DNA from: Actinoplanes philippinensis
Lineage (GTDB): Bacteria; Actinomycetota; Actinomycetes; Mycobacteriales; Micromonosporaceae
Assembly: GCF_900113015.1 (NCBI RefSeq)
Contig: NZ_FONV01000020.1
Location: 84,369-148,368, forward strand
DNA length: 64,000 nucleotides
Direction: 5' to 3'
The notes beneath the pieces are model-generated. The model was not told the DNA's origin. It saw only the letters and a program-made list of their open reading frames with translations, and searched no databases. Shown here in pieces: positions 21,401-31,014 of this stretch (position 1 is its first letter; every line of letters starts with the position of its first letter). Position numbers and translations under genes: made by a program.

Positions 21401-21570
21401 ACGCGAACCATAACGCCGGCAAGAGCTGAGAAAAGTACCGCAAATGCAGTAGCAGACCGGATGATCGTACGATCGGAGAAGTCCTCGACCGCACCATCAC
21501 CGCCCCGCCCGCGCCGCGCGAGCAGCAGCCCGGTCCCGGCCGCGACGCGGCCGCCGGGCCGGTTGCCCAC

Positions 21571-22020
21571 TCACCACCCGAACGCCGCACGCAGCGCCGC
21601 GAACTGCCGTTTCGTCAGAAACGACGGGTTGGCGCCCTGCGGCTGCCGCAACACCTCGAGTCCCGCCAGCTCGTCGTGCGCGCGCAATTCGTCACGCCCG
21701 GTCCACGCCGCCGGCGCGGCGATCGTCAGGTCCAGCGGCAGTTCCCAGCCGTCACCGTCCGTGCGTGGCCGGGCCGGGCCGAGCAGCCGCCCGCGGCCCC
21801 AGACGCCGTAGGTGACGTCCCGCCGCCGGCTGCCGCTGCCCCAGAAGAGCACCGGCTGACCGGCGGCCGTCAGATCCAGCCGGTAACCGGGCCGCACACA
21901 CCATCTGTCGATCCGGGGCTCCCGGGCGAACCGGCCGAGCAGATCGTTCCGGTCGGCGTTGCCCCTGATCAGCCACGCCCCCAGATCCGTGGCGGTGATC
22001 AGCCGTCCCCGGTCAGTCAC
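21571..22020 (-). CDS. EVE-like (PUA-superfamily) domain protein
   Basis: The 149-residue protein shows AWLIRGNADRNDLLG near the N-terminus and GQPVLFWGSGSRRRDVTYGV in the middle. This fits the EVE domain, a small barrel that binds modified nucleobases in RNA or DNA. The C-terminal third is unlike the core EVE fold, so the assignment is tentative. GTG at 22020 is chosen since it overlaps the preceding small gene by 8 bp, giving a two-gene operon. Confidence 0.5.
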   Translation of the reverse strand: MTDRGRLITATDLGAWLIRGNADRNDLLGRFAREPRIDRWCVRPGYRLDLTAAGQPVLFWGSGSRRRDVTYGVWGRGRLLGPARPRTDGDGWELPLDLTIAAPAAWTGRDELRAHDELAGLEVLRQPQGANPSFLTKRQFAALRAAFGW

Positions 22021-22174
22021 GCTCGTGCGGCTCCCGGGCGGCGTTGAACTCGGCGTTGCTGCTGCCGTGCGACGGCGTCTCCGCGGTGGGCTCGGCATCC
22101 ACCGGCATGTCCTCGTTCTCGTCGGCGCCCGTGACGTGCTGGTCGGTGCTGGCGCCCGCGTCCTTCTTCTCCAC
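22013..22174 (-). CDS. Small acidic hypothetical protein
   Basis: A 53-residue frame starts at GTG 22174 with GGAGAGG 9 bases upstream. It is rich in Asp, Glu, Ala and Thr, with no hydrophobic segment, and looks disordered. Its stop overlaps the start of the EVE-like gene by 8 bp, which is the main support for it being translated. No family is recognised. Confidence 0.45.
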   Translation of the reverse strand: MEKKDAGASTDQHVTGADENEDMPVDAEPTAETPSHGSSNAEFNAAREPHERD

Positions 22175-22422
22175 GGTGATCCCCTCTCCGGTCGGACCGC
22201 TGGGATACCCGCCGGGGCGGCCCGGAACCCTCATCGGTCCAGAAGCGGCAGGACCTCGCCGGGCCGCGGTCGCGCCACCACTCCCGGACCGCCGCCACGG
22301 TCCAGTGGTCGTCACCGTCCCACTGGTGGCCCCGCCACAGTTCGGACGCCCGGTGCCGGCGGTGGCCGTACCCCCAAGGATCCGAGGGTAGGGAAACGCC
22401 TGCCCGGGGTAGCCATCGGCGG

Positions 22423-24000
22423 GTGAGTGTCGAATCGTCGGCGTGGGCGCCGTTGCGTGTCGCGGCTTTCCGCAGCCTCTGGCTGGCCCTGCTGGCCAGC
22501 AACATCGGGACCTGGATGCAGACCGTCGGCGCGCAGTGGCTGCTCGTCGAGGAGTCCGGCGCCGACACGCTGGTGGCGGTGGTGCAGACGGCCGGTACCC
22601 TGCCGATCGTGCTGCTGGCGCTGCCGGCCGGCGCGCTCGCCGACATCTTCGACCGGCGGCGGCTGCTGATCGCCGTGCAGGTGTTCCTGACCGGGATCGG
22701 CGCGCTGCTCACCACGTTGACGCTGACCGGGAACATGCCGCCGACGCTGCTGCTGACGTTGACGTTCGTGTTGGGTGCCGGGCAGGCGGTGACCGCGCCG
22801 GCGTGGCAGTCGGTGATCCCGGAGCTGGTGCCGCGGCCGCAGCTGGCGTCGGCGTCGGCGCTCGGCGCGATCAGCATGAACCTGGCCCGCGCAGTGGGTC
22901 CGGCGGTGGCCGGGCTGCTGATCGCCGGCGCCGGAGCGGGTGTGGTGTTCGGCCTGAACACGGTGTCGTTCGCGGTGTTCGCGCTGGTGCTGTGGCGGTG
23001 GCGGACGGCCGGGGCGGCGACGGCGGGCGCGCCGGAGCGGTTCGCGTCCGCGGTCCGGTCCGGTGGCAGGTACGTCCGGCACTCGCCGGTGGTCCGCCGG
23101 ATCCTGCTGCGGGCCGGGCTGTTCCTGGTGCCGGGCAGCGCGTTGTGGGCGCTGTTGCCGCTGGTCGCGAGCCGTGGCCTGGGGTTGGGGTCGGGTGGTT
23201 ACGGTGTGCTGCTCGGCGCGGTCGGCGTGGGAGCGGTGGCCGGGGCGCTGCTGCTGCCGCGGCTGCGGGCGCGCTGGTCGCTGAACCGGCTGCTGCTGAT
23301 CGCGAGCGTGCTGTTCGCCGCGATCCTGACGGCGCTGGCGCTGAGCCGGTCCCCGGTCGTGGTGGTGGCCGCGCTGCTGCCCGCCGGGGTGGCGTGGGTG
23401 ATGGTGCTGTCCAGCGTGAACGCGTCGATGCAGCTGTTCCTGCCGAACTGGGTACGCGCCCGCGGGCTGGCGATCTATCAGATCGTCTTCGCCGGCGCGC
23501 AGGCCGCCGGCGCGCTCGTGTGGGGTGTGCTGTCGGACGTGGCCGGCCTGGCCGCCGCCCACCTGGCGGCGGTGGCGCTGATGCTGGCCGGCGCGGTGAC
23601 GCTGCGCTGGTGGCCGTTGCGCGACACCACCGGCCTGGACCGGGATCCGGCCGTGTTCTGGCCCGAGCCGCATCTGGAGCACGAGCCCGACGATCACGAC
23701 GGCCCAGTGGTGGTCGTCGCGAGCTATCCGGTGAGCGCCGGCCGGGAGGAGGCGTTCACCGAGGCCATGCAGGGGGTACGCCGTAGCCGGCTGCGGACCG
23801 GCGCGGTCCGGTGGGGCCTGTTCCACGACGGCGAGCGTGCCGGGCGGATGGTCGAGGTGTACGTGGTGCCCAGCTGGGACGAGCACCTGCGCCAGCACAC
23901 CGGCCGCCTGACCGGCGCGGACCGGGAGACGGAGGAGCGGGCGCTGGCGCTGGCGGACGGTCCGCCCGAGGTGAGCCACCTGCTGAGCGCACGCGGATAG
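22423..24000 (+). CDS. MFS transporter (EntS-like) with C-terminal ABM-like domain
   Basis: The 525-residue protein has an MFS_3 domain with about 12 helices (1-410); the first loops carry WMQTVGAQWLL and ADIFDRRRLL. It ends in a roughly 90-residue soluble domain (about 430-525; VVVASYPVSAGREEAFTEAM) of the dimeric alpha/beta barrel type. This fused arrangement is widespread in bacterial exporters of small molecules. The start is GTG at 22423. It is followed after 21 bp by a second, frameshifted MFS gene on the same strand. Confidence 0.9.
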   Translation: MSVESSAWAPLRVAAFRSLWLALLASNIGTWMQTVGAQWLLVEESGADTLVAVVQTAGTLPIVLLALPAGALADIFDRRRLLIAVQVFLTGIGALLTTLTLTGNMPPTLLLTLTFVLGAGQAVTAPAWQSVIPELVPRPQLASASALGAISMNLARAVGPAVAGLLIAGAGAGVVFGLNTVSFAVFALVLWRWRTAGAATAGAPERFASAVRSGGRYVRHSPVVRRILLRAGLFLVPGSALWALLPLVASRGLGLGSGGYGVLLGAVGVGAVAGALLLPRLRARWSLNRLLLIASVLFAAILTALALSRSPVVVVAALLPAGVAWVMVLSSVNASMQLFLPNWVRARGLAIYQIVFAGAQAAGALVWGVLSDVAGLAAAHLAAVALMLAGAVTLRWWPLRDTTGLDRDPAVFWPEPHLEHEPDDHDGPVVVVASYPVSAGREEAFTEAMQGVRRSRLRTGAVRWGLFHDGERAGRMVEVYVVPSWDEHLRQHTGRLTGADRETEERALALADGPPEVSHLLSARG

Positions 24001-24021
24001 CCGGTACGCGAAGATCACGTC

Positions 24022-25211
24022 ATGTGGACCGCTGACTTCACCCGTTGGTTTACGGCGCGGTCGGTGTCGGTCTTCGGCGACGCGATGCTCACCGTGGCGG
24101 CGGCGCTGGCGATCGGGCAGGTGTACGGCGCGACCGGCGTCGGTCTCGTGCTGGCCGCGTGGATGGTCCCGTTCCTCGGGTTCATCCTGTTCGGCGGGGT
24201 GTTCTCGGACCGGTTCGGGCCCGGCCGCTGATGCTCGGCGCGGACCTGGTGCGGCTGGCGGCGCAGGCCGTGGTGGCGGTCGCCTTCTTCACCGGCACCC
24301 CGTCGATGGCGCTGCTGATCGGTTGTTCGGCGGTGAGCGGGGCGGCCGCCGCGATGTTCCAGCCGGGGGTGAACGGCCTGGTGCCGCTGGTCGCGAGGGA
24401 TCCGCAGCGGGCGAACGCGACGATCCGCACCGCGGTGGCGATGGCCGAACTGCTCGGGCCGGCCACCGCCGGGGTGCTGTTCGCACTGTTCGGCGCGGGC
24501 CCGGTGTACGCAGTGGACGCCGCCACGTTCGCGATCAGCGCCGCCTGCCTGGCCGGGTTGCACGTGGGCCGGGTGCCGGCGAAGGCGGGGTCGGCGGTGC
24601 GGGAGCTGGCCGCCGGATGGCACGAGTTCCGCTCCCAGCCGTGGATCTGGAACGTGATCCTGGTCTGGGTGTTCTACGGGATCTTCCTGTTCGGCCCGCT
24701 CGTGCCGCTGGGCGCGGTGCTGGTCAGCGGCGATCGGGGCGCGTCGGCGTACGGCTGGATGCAGACCGCCGTCGGTGCCGGCACGCTGTGCGGCGGGGTG
24801 GCCGCGCTGCGGCTGCGGCCGCGGCGTCCGCTGGCCGCCGGGGCGGTGGCGATGTTCGGTTTCGGGCTGCTACCGCTGGCGATCGCCGTCCACGCGGGCC
24901 TGCCGTTGCTGCTGGCGGCGGCGTGGGTGAACGGTACGGTCTGGGCGTTCTGGTCGATCATGTGGCAGACCAGTGTGCAGACCCGGGTGCCGCCGGAGAT
25001 GTTGAACCGGATGACCTCCTACGAGGTGCTCGGCTCGACCGGCAGTCTGCCGATCGGGCAGGCCCTGGCCGGACCGGCCGCCGGGGCGGTGGGCGCGGAA
25101 CGGGTGCTGGGTCTCTCGGTGGCGGTCGGTGTGCTGGGCTGCGTGGCACTGCTGCTGAGCCCGGCGGTCCGGCGACTGACGCGGGTCGAGGATCTGTCCA
25201 CCATCGACTGA
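24022..25211 (+). pseudogene. MFS transporter split by a single-base deletion
   Basis: The first 66 codons (start ATG 24022; MWTADFTRWFTARSVSVFGD) and a second frame from about 24222 to 25211 together make one MFS_3 transporter of about 396 residues. The break falls in DRFGP(R)PLMLGADL; adding one C to the CCC run at 24220-24222 rejoins the frames. The rest is intact and has helices in the expected positions, so the gene may be whole in the organism if the base was lost in sequencing. It is probably in an operon with the previous MFS gene. Confidence 0.8.
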
Positions 25212-25250
25212 TCCCGATAGAGTCCCTGACATTGAGATTCACTGATCTCT

Positions 25251-28109
25251 ATGGGGGACTGGAAATTGAACATCTTCAGTCAAGGTAACCTCCGCCGCTC
25301 GACGACGATCCTCGCGATCGGAGCGACCGTCATCGGGCTCACCGCCCCGGGCGCGGCAGCCAAGGCAGCGGACAGCCCGGCCGAGCGGGCCTACCAGCAG
25401 ATCGCCGCACTCCAGGACATCAAGAAGTCACTCACCCCGGCCGAACGCAAACTCGACAGCCGGCTCGCCATCGAGCTGCGCAAACGCACCGACCCGGCAA
25501 CAGGAGGCGCGCTTCCGGCGCTGGCCACGGGCGTCCCGGTCAGCAAGTCCGGCACCACCGAGGTGGAGATCCGCGCGGACAAGGTGGGCGACGAACTGCT
25601 CGGCCGCCTGCGCGGCCTCGGCGCCGGCATCCGCTTCCCGTCCCCGGCCACCGGCACCGTGGTGGTCGAGGCGCCGCTGACCGCGCTGCCGACGATCGCC
25701 GGGTGGACGGACGTCACCGGCGTCGGCCTGAAACACGGCGCGATCACCGCCCACCAGACCGACCCGAAGGCCCCGCCGAAGACCGAGTCCAAGACCGAGA
25801 AGACGGCCCGGATCGAGTCGGCGCTGCGCGCGGCGACCGCGGCGGCCCCGAAGACCCGCGCGGTCACCGTCGGCCAGGGGTCGGTCGTCTCCGAGGGCGA
25901 CCGTACACACGCCGCCGACACCGCCCGTACCAGGTTCAAGGTCACCGGAACCGGCGTGAAGGTCTGCGCGCTCTCCGACGGGGTCGACTCGCTCGCCGAC
26001 TCGCAGGCCAGCGGCGACCTGCCCGCCGACCTCGACGTGCTGCCCGGCCAGGAGGGTGACGGCGACGAGGGCACCGCGATGCTGGAGATCATCCACGACC
26101 TGGTGCCGAACGCGAAGCTCGGTTTCGCCACCGCCTTCACCAGCGAGGCCAGCTTCGCCGAGAACGTCCGCGCCCTGCGGTTCACCGCCCGCTGCGACAT
26201 CATCGTCGACGACATCCTCTACTTCCACGAGAGCCCGTTCCAGGACGGCGCCATCGCGCAGGCGGTCAACGCGGTCACCGCCGACGGCGCGTACTACTTC
26301 AGCTCCGCCGGCAACGAGGGCAACACGATCGACGGCACCTCCGGCAACTGGGAGGGCGACTTCGCGGACTCCGGCCGTGGCATCGGCAAGTTCGCCGGTG
26401 ACGCCCACGACTTCGATCCCGGCCCGGGGGTGCAGGAGTTCAACCCGCTGTCGCCGGGCAGCGCGAGCCGCATCGTCACCCTGTGGTGGGCGGACCCGCT
26501 GCTCGCCTCGGCCAACGACTACGACCTGTACCTGATCAACTCGCTCGGCAACGTCACGTCGTTCTCGCAGGACGTGCAGGACGGCGACGACGACCCGTGG
26601 GAGATCCTGCAGGCCGCCAACAGCACCGGGCAGCGGCTGGCCGTCGTCAAGTTCCAGGGCGCCGACCGTTACCTGCAGCTCTCCGCGCTGCGTGGCCGGT
26701 TCGTCGACTCCGCCGACGGCACTCTCAAGGGCTTCTCCACGCCCGGCGTGACCCGGGGCCACAGCGCGGCCGTGAACGCCTTCTCGGTGGCCGCCGCCCC
26801 GGCCAAGGACCCGCTGCCGTTCGCTCTGGAGACCGGCGACCCGGCGAACCCGGCCGGACCGTACCCGAACGTCTTCACCAAGCAGACGCTGCCGGAACGG
26901 TTCACCTCGGACGGCCCGCGGCGGGTGTTCTTCAACGCCGACGGCACGCCCGTCACGCCCGGCAACTTCTCCTCGACCGGCGGTTTCGTCCGCGCCAAGC
27001 CGCAGATCACCGCGGCCGACGGCGTGGCCACCACGGTCGCCGGGTTCCAGCCCTTCTACGGCACCTCGGCGGCCGCGCCGCACGCCGCCGCGATCGCCGC
27101 GCTCACCCTCTCCGGCAACCCCGGCCTCACCGGCGACGACATCCGGGCGGCGCTCACCGGCACCGCCCTCGACCTCACCCCGGCCGGCGCCGACAACCGG
27201 ACCGGCAGCGGCGTCATCCGCGCCGATCTGGTGCTGCGCAACACCGGCGCCACCCCGCAGCCGCTGGTCCGGGCCGGCACGCCGGTGACGACCCCGGCGA
27301 CCGGGGACGGCGATCCGTTCCTGGAGCCGGGCGAGCAGGCCACCGTCTCTCTTCCGGCAGAGAACATCGGCGATGGTACGGCCACGGGCGTGAGTGTCGT
27401 CGTGGACTCCGACAGTCCGCTCGCGACCATCACGCCGCGGTCCCGCTCGTATGGCAGCATCGCCGCCGGCGCCACCAAGAGCAGGGACTTCACCCTGAAA
27501 CTGGCGGCCGGCTACCCGCTCGGCCGGCCGGTCGGGCTCAGCGTGCGGGTCACCTTCGCCGGCACCCTGTCCCCGACCACCGGCAGCGTGTCGGTGGCGA
27601 CCGGGCAGCCGTCGTCGACGGTGCGGAACTTCGCCTATGCGGGCCCGGTCCTGCCGATCCCGGACAACGACCCGACCGGCGTCAACGCCACAGTGGACGT
27701 CACCGGCGTCGGCTACGCGTCGTCGCTGACCTTCTCCATCGACGGCGCCGAGTGCTCCACGACGACCGGCGCCACCACGGTCGGTGTCGACCACACGTTC
27801 GTCGGCGACCTGGTCGGCACCCTCAAGGCGCCGGACGGCCGCTCGGCGACGCTGTTCTCCCGCACCGGCGGCGGCGGCAACAACCTGTGCCAGGTCGTCT
27901 TCGACGACGCGGCAGCGGCGCCGTTCTCCTCGGCCCTGTCCACGAACGCCCCGTTCACCGGCTCCTGGAGGCCCGGCGACCCGCTGGGCTCCCTGCGCCA
28001 GTCCCCGGCCGACGGCACGTGGACCCTGCACGTGGCCGACCGGGTGGGCGCCGACACCGGCTCCATACGAGCCTTCTCCCTGCACCTGACCGGTTACGAG
28101 CCGGCCTGA
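25251..28109 (+). CDS. Secreted S8-type peptidase with Glu replacing the catalytic His; P-domain
   Basis: The 952-residue protein has a signal peptide (cleavage near AAAKA at about 39), a propeptide-like region (40-230), a subtilase domain (about 235-660), a beta-rich linker and a C-terminal proprotein-convertase P domain (about 785-950). The Asp (D243 in ALSDGVD), oxyanion Asn (N355 in SSAGNEG) and Ser (S606 in GTSAAAPHA) are present. Where subtilisins have HGTHVAG it has EGTAMLE, so the usual His is E273. A Ser-Glu-Asp set recalls sedolisins. It is probably a secreted protease with an altered mechanism. The ATG at 25251 could be replaced by a TTG 15 bases later. Confidence 0.85.
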   Translation: MGDWKLNIFSQGNLRRSTTILAIGATVIGLTAPGAAAKAADSPAERAYQQIAALQDIKKSLTPAERKLDSRLAIELRKRTDPATGGALPALATGVPVSKSGTTEVEIRADKVGDELLGRLRGLGAGIRFPSPATGTVVVEAPLTALPTIAGWTDVTGVGLKHGAITAHQTDPKAPPKTESKTEKTARIESALRAATAAAPKTRAVTVGQGSVVSEGDRTHAADTARTRFKVTGTGVKVCALSDGVDSLADSQASGDLPADLDVLPGQEGDGDEGTAMLEIIHDLVPNAKLGFATAFTSEASFAENVRALRFTARCDIIVDDILYFHESPFQDGAIAQAVNAVTADGAYYFSSAGNEGNTIDGTSGNWEGDFADSGRGIGKFAGDAHDFDPGPGVQEFNPLSPGSASRIVTLWWADPLLASANDYDLYLINSLGNVTSFSQDVQDGDDDPWEILQAANSTGQRLAVVKFQGADRYLQLSALRGRFVDSADGTLKGFSTPGVTRGHSAAVNAFSVAAAPAKDPLPFALETGDPANPAGPYPNVFTKQTLPERFTSDGPRRVFFNADGTPVTPGNFSSTGGFVRAKPQITAADGVATTVAGFQPFYGTSAAAPHAAAIAALTLSGNPGLTGDDIRAALTGTALDLTPAGADNRTGSGVIRADLVLRNTGATPQPLVRAGTPVTTPATGDGDPFLEPGEQATVSLPAENIGDGTATGVSVVVDSDSPLATITPRSRSYGSIAAGATKSRDFTLKLAAGYPLGRPVGLSVRVTFAGTLSPTTGSVSVATGQPSSTVRNFAYAGPVLPIPDNDPTGVNATVDVTGVGYASSLTFSIDGAECSTTTGATTVGVDHTFVGDLVGTLKAPDGRSATLFSRTGGGGNNLCQVVFDDAAAAPFSSALSTNAPFTGSWRPGDPLGSLRQSPADGTWTLHVADRVGADTGSIRAFSLHLTGYEPA

Positions 28110-28157
28110 CGATCCGCGAGCCGGCCGGACCGGTTACGAGCCGGCCTGACGATCCGC
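28088..28157. repeat. 30-bp direct repeat spanning the protease stop codon
   Basis: Two identical 30-bp copies (28088-28117 and 28128-28157) are separated by 10 bp. The first covers the last codons and stop of the protease; the second lies just downstream and runs into a palindrome. It looks like a recent tandem duplication of the gene end. Confidence 0.9.
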
Positions 28158-28190
28158 CGGCCGGGGCGCGTCGCGACGCGCCCCGGCCGG
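28157..28190 (+). terminator. Perfect 34-bp palindrome, likely terminator
   Basis: Two 17-base arms are exact reverse complements with no loop bases left over (28157-28173 and 28174-28190). It is extremely GC-rich, about 48 bp after the protease stop. It has no T-run, but hairpins of this kind end transcripts in actinomycetes. Confidence 0.7.
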
Positions 28191-28255
28191 CCCCCTCCTG
28201 CCCCGTCCACCCCGCTTCTTCCCGCCGCGCTCCCCCGCCGTCCCCGACGCGCAGG

Positions 28256-28681
28256 TCAGGCGGCGGCGTCCCCCCACACCGCCAGCTCACCGTGGGCCAG
28301 GCAGACGATCAGATACCCGTCCGGCCCGGTGACCGCCCAGGACTCGGCGTCGGTGTCGGCGTCGACAACCAGGCTCGCACCGCTGGCGAACCCGATCTCC
28401 AACTCCCCGTTCTCGCGGGCCCGAGCCGACCGCACCACATCACTGAGCAGCGTCGCCACCACGTCCGACGGATCGTCCCCCGGCTCCACATCGGCCACCC
28501 CAGCGGGCCCGTCCAGATGCGCGACCGCCTCGATCAGCACCTGGCACCCACCGGCGAACCCCAGCACGACGGCATGCCCCAGCCACACGTACTCCAGTCG
28601 CCGCCCGACCAGGAGATCGAGCGACCGCCCCTTCCGCGGACGCCTTCCGGCACCGTTCTCGGCCACCATTACCGGCACCAT
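28256..28681 (-). CDS. DUF6188-like small protein
   Basis: The 141-residue protein starts LLVGRRLEYVWLGHAVVLGF and ends with ASGASLVVDAD...ESWAVTGPDGYLIVC. This matches the pattern of DUF6188 proteins, which are common single-domain actinobacterial proteins of unknown role. ATG at 28681 or 28669 may be used. No partners are nearby. Confidence 0.6.
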   Translation of the reverse strand: MVPVMVAENGAGRRPRKGRSLDLLVGRRLEYVWLGHAVVLGFAGGCQVLIEAVAHLDGPAGVADVEPGDDPSDVVATLLSDVVRSARARENGELEIGFASGASLVVDADTDAESWAVTGPDGYLIVCLAHGELAVWGDAAA

Positions 28682-28865
28682 GAGCCACTCCGATCGGCTC
28701 GTCGGACAACTGACGGCAGGACCGTAGCCAACACTTTCCTAAAAAGACCTTAAATCCAGACACCGGCCGGGTAGCGGTCCCAGAACCCCCGCAAAACGTG
28801 CACATCCCGCCACCGTCGGCCGGCACCTCACCGGGCTCGCCCGGCAAGGCGCCTAGGCTTCGCCG

Positions 28866-29930
28866 ATGATCATGAATAGGATCACCTATCGGTCGGTCGG
28901 CGACGAACGGATAGCGGGCACATGGCGGCCGATCTTCATCCGCAACGGCGACACCTACTTCCTCACCGACCTGTTCATCTTCGCCGACGGCCAGATCGAC
29001 TGCTGGGGCTGGACCGATCTCGACGGCCTTCGGGAGCAGCTGGCCAGTGGCCGGATCGCCACCGGCGCCGAGGCCGGAGCGCAAGCGGCGGCAGATCATC
29101 TGGCGATGTGGCACTTCGCCGACCCGCAGAGGTGGCTGTCCGCCGAGAATCTCCTCGGCGAGGTGGCCGACCAGATCGACGAGCTCAACGGACGGCCGGA
29201 CTCCACCGGGCGGTGCCTGCAGGCGCTGGACCGTTTCCTGGCCTCCCGCTCGGAGGACGACCGGGAGGCTCTGCGCGCCGCCTACCTGCGGATGCCCGTG
29301 ACGGTACGGCGATACGCGCTCGGTGACATGGACGCCAAGGACCGTCCGCTCCGCGTGCTGTGCACGCCGATCGGCGAGCGGACCACCTACGGCGAGATCG
29401 TCACCGGCGATCTGCACGCCGAGGCCCACGAGTACTTCGCCGCACGTGACCGGTGGGCAGGGACGCAGGCGGATCGCCACCCCGGGGAGCGAGAGGACCC
29501 CACGGTGATGCTTCATACGATCCACCTGGAGCCGGCCGAGGTCCTCGGCGTCGAGTGCCTGCGGAACGAGTATCCGGCGCCGATCACGATGGGCGGCCAC
29601 ACCTATCCCACCGCCGTGCACGCCTTCTGGGCTCTGTCCACCAGCGACGAGAACGTCCGCGCCGCCGTGCGGGACGAGCCGTCGTTCGTCCGCGCCGAAC
29701 GCATCGCCGGGACGGGCACGGCCACGCCGGGCTGGGCGCGGCTGTGGGCGACCGCCATGCACCGGGTGCTGCGGCTCAAGTTCGAGCAGCATCCGGAGTT
29801 CGCCGACGTGCTGGCCGCGACCGGGGACGGGCGGCTGGACTACAGCGAGTCCGGGCGGTGGGGCGGGTGGACCGGGCGGCTGCTGGAGCTCGTACGGTCG
29901 GAGGTCGCCGCGCGGCGGGCCGGATTCTGA
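28866..29930 (+). CDS. NADAR-domain protein (predicted ADP-ribosyl hydrolase) with N-terminal extension
   Basis: The 354-residue protein has a C-terminal NADAR (YbiA/RibX-like) domain at about 215-350. The conserved core reads ECLRNEYPAPITMGGHTYPTA, followed by VHAFWALSTSDE and a C-terminal RLLELVR helix. NADAR enzymes remove ADP-ribose from modified guanine bases or act on related N-glycosidic bonds, and some are antitoxins of DNA ADP-ribosylating toxins. The first 200 residues form a separate domain (WRPIFIRNGDTYFLTDLFIF) of unknown role, seen in other actinobacterial hypotheticals. There is no toxin next to it. Convergence on a toxin or phage defence role is inference only. Confidence 0.75.
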   Translation: MIMNRITYRSVGDERIAGTWRPIFIRNGDTYFLTDLFIFADGQIDCWGWTDLDGLREQLASGRIATGAEAGAQAAADHLAMWHFADPQRWLSAENLLGEVADQIDELNGRPDSTGRCLQALDRFLASRSEDDREALRAAYLRMPVTVRRYALGDMDAKDRPLRVLCTPIGERTTYGEIVTGDLHAEAHEYFAARDRWAGTQADRHPGEREDPTVMLHTIHLEPAEVLGVECLRNEYPAPITMGGHTYPTAVHAFWALSTSDENVRAAVRDEPSFVRAERIAGTGTATPGWARLWATAMHRVLRLKFEQHPEFADVLAATGDGRLDYSESGRWGGWTGRLLELVRSEVAARRAGF

Positions 29931-29985
29931 CGGACCGGTCACAGTTGCTGCCGGCGCGGGTGCGGCGGCGGGGAGGATCGGCGGC

Positions 29986-30906
29986 ATGGCGGGGGTGCTC
30001 AGCGGGTTCACGACGGTCTGGGCCATCGCCGCGCTCGGGTATCTGCTGGCGCGCGGGCGGGTTCTCGGGGAGCACGCGCCGCAGGTGCTGGCCCGGCTGG
30101 TGTTCTCGGTCGCGGCGCCGGCCCTGCTGTTCGTGACGTTGAGCCACACCAGCCTGGACCGGATCCTCACCGGGGCGTTGTTCGCGTTCGTGGCGTCGAC
30201 GGTTCTCGTCGCGGCGGGATATGTGCTGGTCGCGCGGCTGGTGTGGGGCCGGGACGCCGGGGCCACGACGATCGGGGCGCTCGGGGCGTCGTACGTCAAT
30301 GCCGGCAACATGGGCCTCGCGGTCGCCGCCTACGTGCTCGGCGACGTCTCCCTCGTCGTGCCCGTGCTGATCTTCCAGGTGCTGCTCGCCGGGCCGTTCG
30401 CGCTGACCGTCCTGGATCTGGCGTCGGGGCAGGGGCGGCCGTCGCTGCGCCGGCTGGCGCTGCTGCCGGCCCGCAACCCGCTGATGATCGCGTCCGGCGC
30501 CGGGGTCGCCGTGGCGGCCTCCGGCTGGACGCCACCGGCGCTGCTGCTCGAACCGTTGTCGCTGGTCGGGGCCGCCGCGGTGCCGGCCGCGCTGCTCGCC
30601 TTCGGGATGTCGCTGCCGGGCTCGCGGCCGCTGCGGCCCGGGCCGGACGCGCCGGACCGCTATCTCGCGGTCACGTTGAAGATCGTGGTCCAGCCGTCGC
30701 TGGCGTACCTGATCGGCCGGCTGATCGGCCTGGACGGCCACGAGCTGTTCGCGGCGGTGGTGACCTCGGCGCTGCCGGCCGCGCAGAACGTGTTCGTGTT
30801 CGCCCTCCGCTACCGGCGGTCCGAGTCGCTGGCCCGTGATGTCGTCATGCTGTCGACCCTGGCGTCCGCCGTCGCCATGATCGTCGCGGCGCTGTTCCTG
30901 ACCTGA
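29986..30906 (+). CDS. AEC-family (auxin efflux carrier-like) transporter
   Basis: The 306-residue protein has about ten membrane helices in two five-helix halves. SYVNAGNMGLAVAAYVLGD carries the Asn-x-Gly-Asn motif of the family, and SALPAAQNVFVFALRY is the matching segment of the second half. Bacterial AEC proteins export organic acids or similar anions; the substrate is unknown. Confidence 0.92.
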   Translation: MAGVLSGFTTVWAIAALGYLLARGRVLGEHAPQVLARLVFSVAAPALLFVTLSHTSLDRILTGALFAFVASTVLVAAGYVLVARLVWGRDAGATTIGALGASYVNAGNMGLAVAAYVLGDVSLVVPVLIFQVLLAGPFALTVLDLASGQGRPSLRRLALLPARNPLMIASGAGVAVAASGWTPPALLLEPLSLVGAAAVPAALLAFGMSLPGSRPLRPGPDAPDRYLAVTLKIVVQPSLAYLIGRLIGLDGHELFAAVVTSALPAAQNVFVFALRYRRSESLARDVVMLSTLASAVAMIVAALFLT

Positions 30907-31014
30907 CCTTGATCTGTCTTTGGGTAATGGTGAAGACACGCCATGCAGCCGTAGAGGACGGGCGCGGAACGGCGTAACGTGTGCCCACTCGCGACGGCGT
31001 TTCTAGGGAGCAGC

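Noticed and set aside
22200..22400. Minus-strand frame with ELWRGHQWDGDDHWTVAAV, which looks protein-like.
   Set aside because: No plausible start codon with SD and it runs into the MFS gene; perhaps a remnant of a small domain, but not enough to call a gene.
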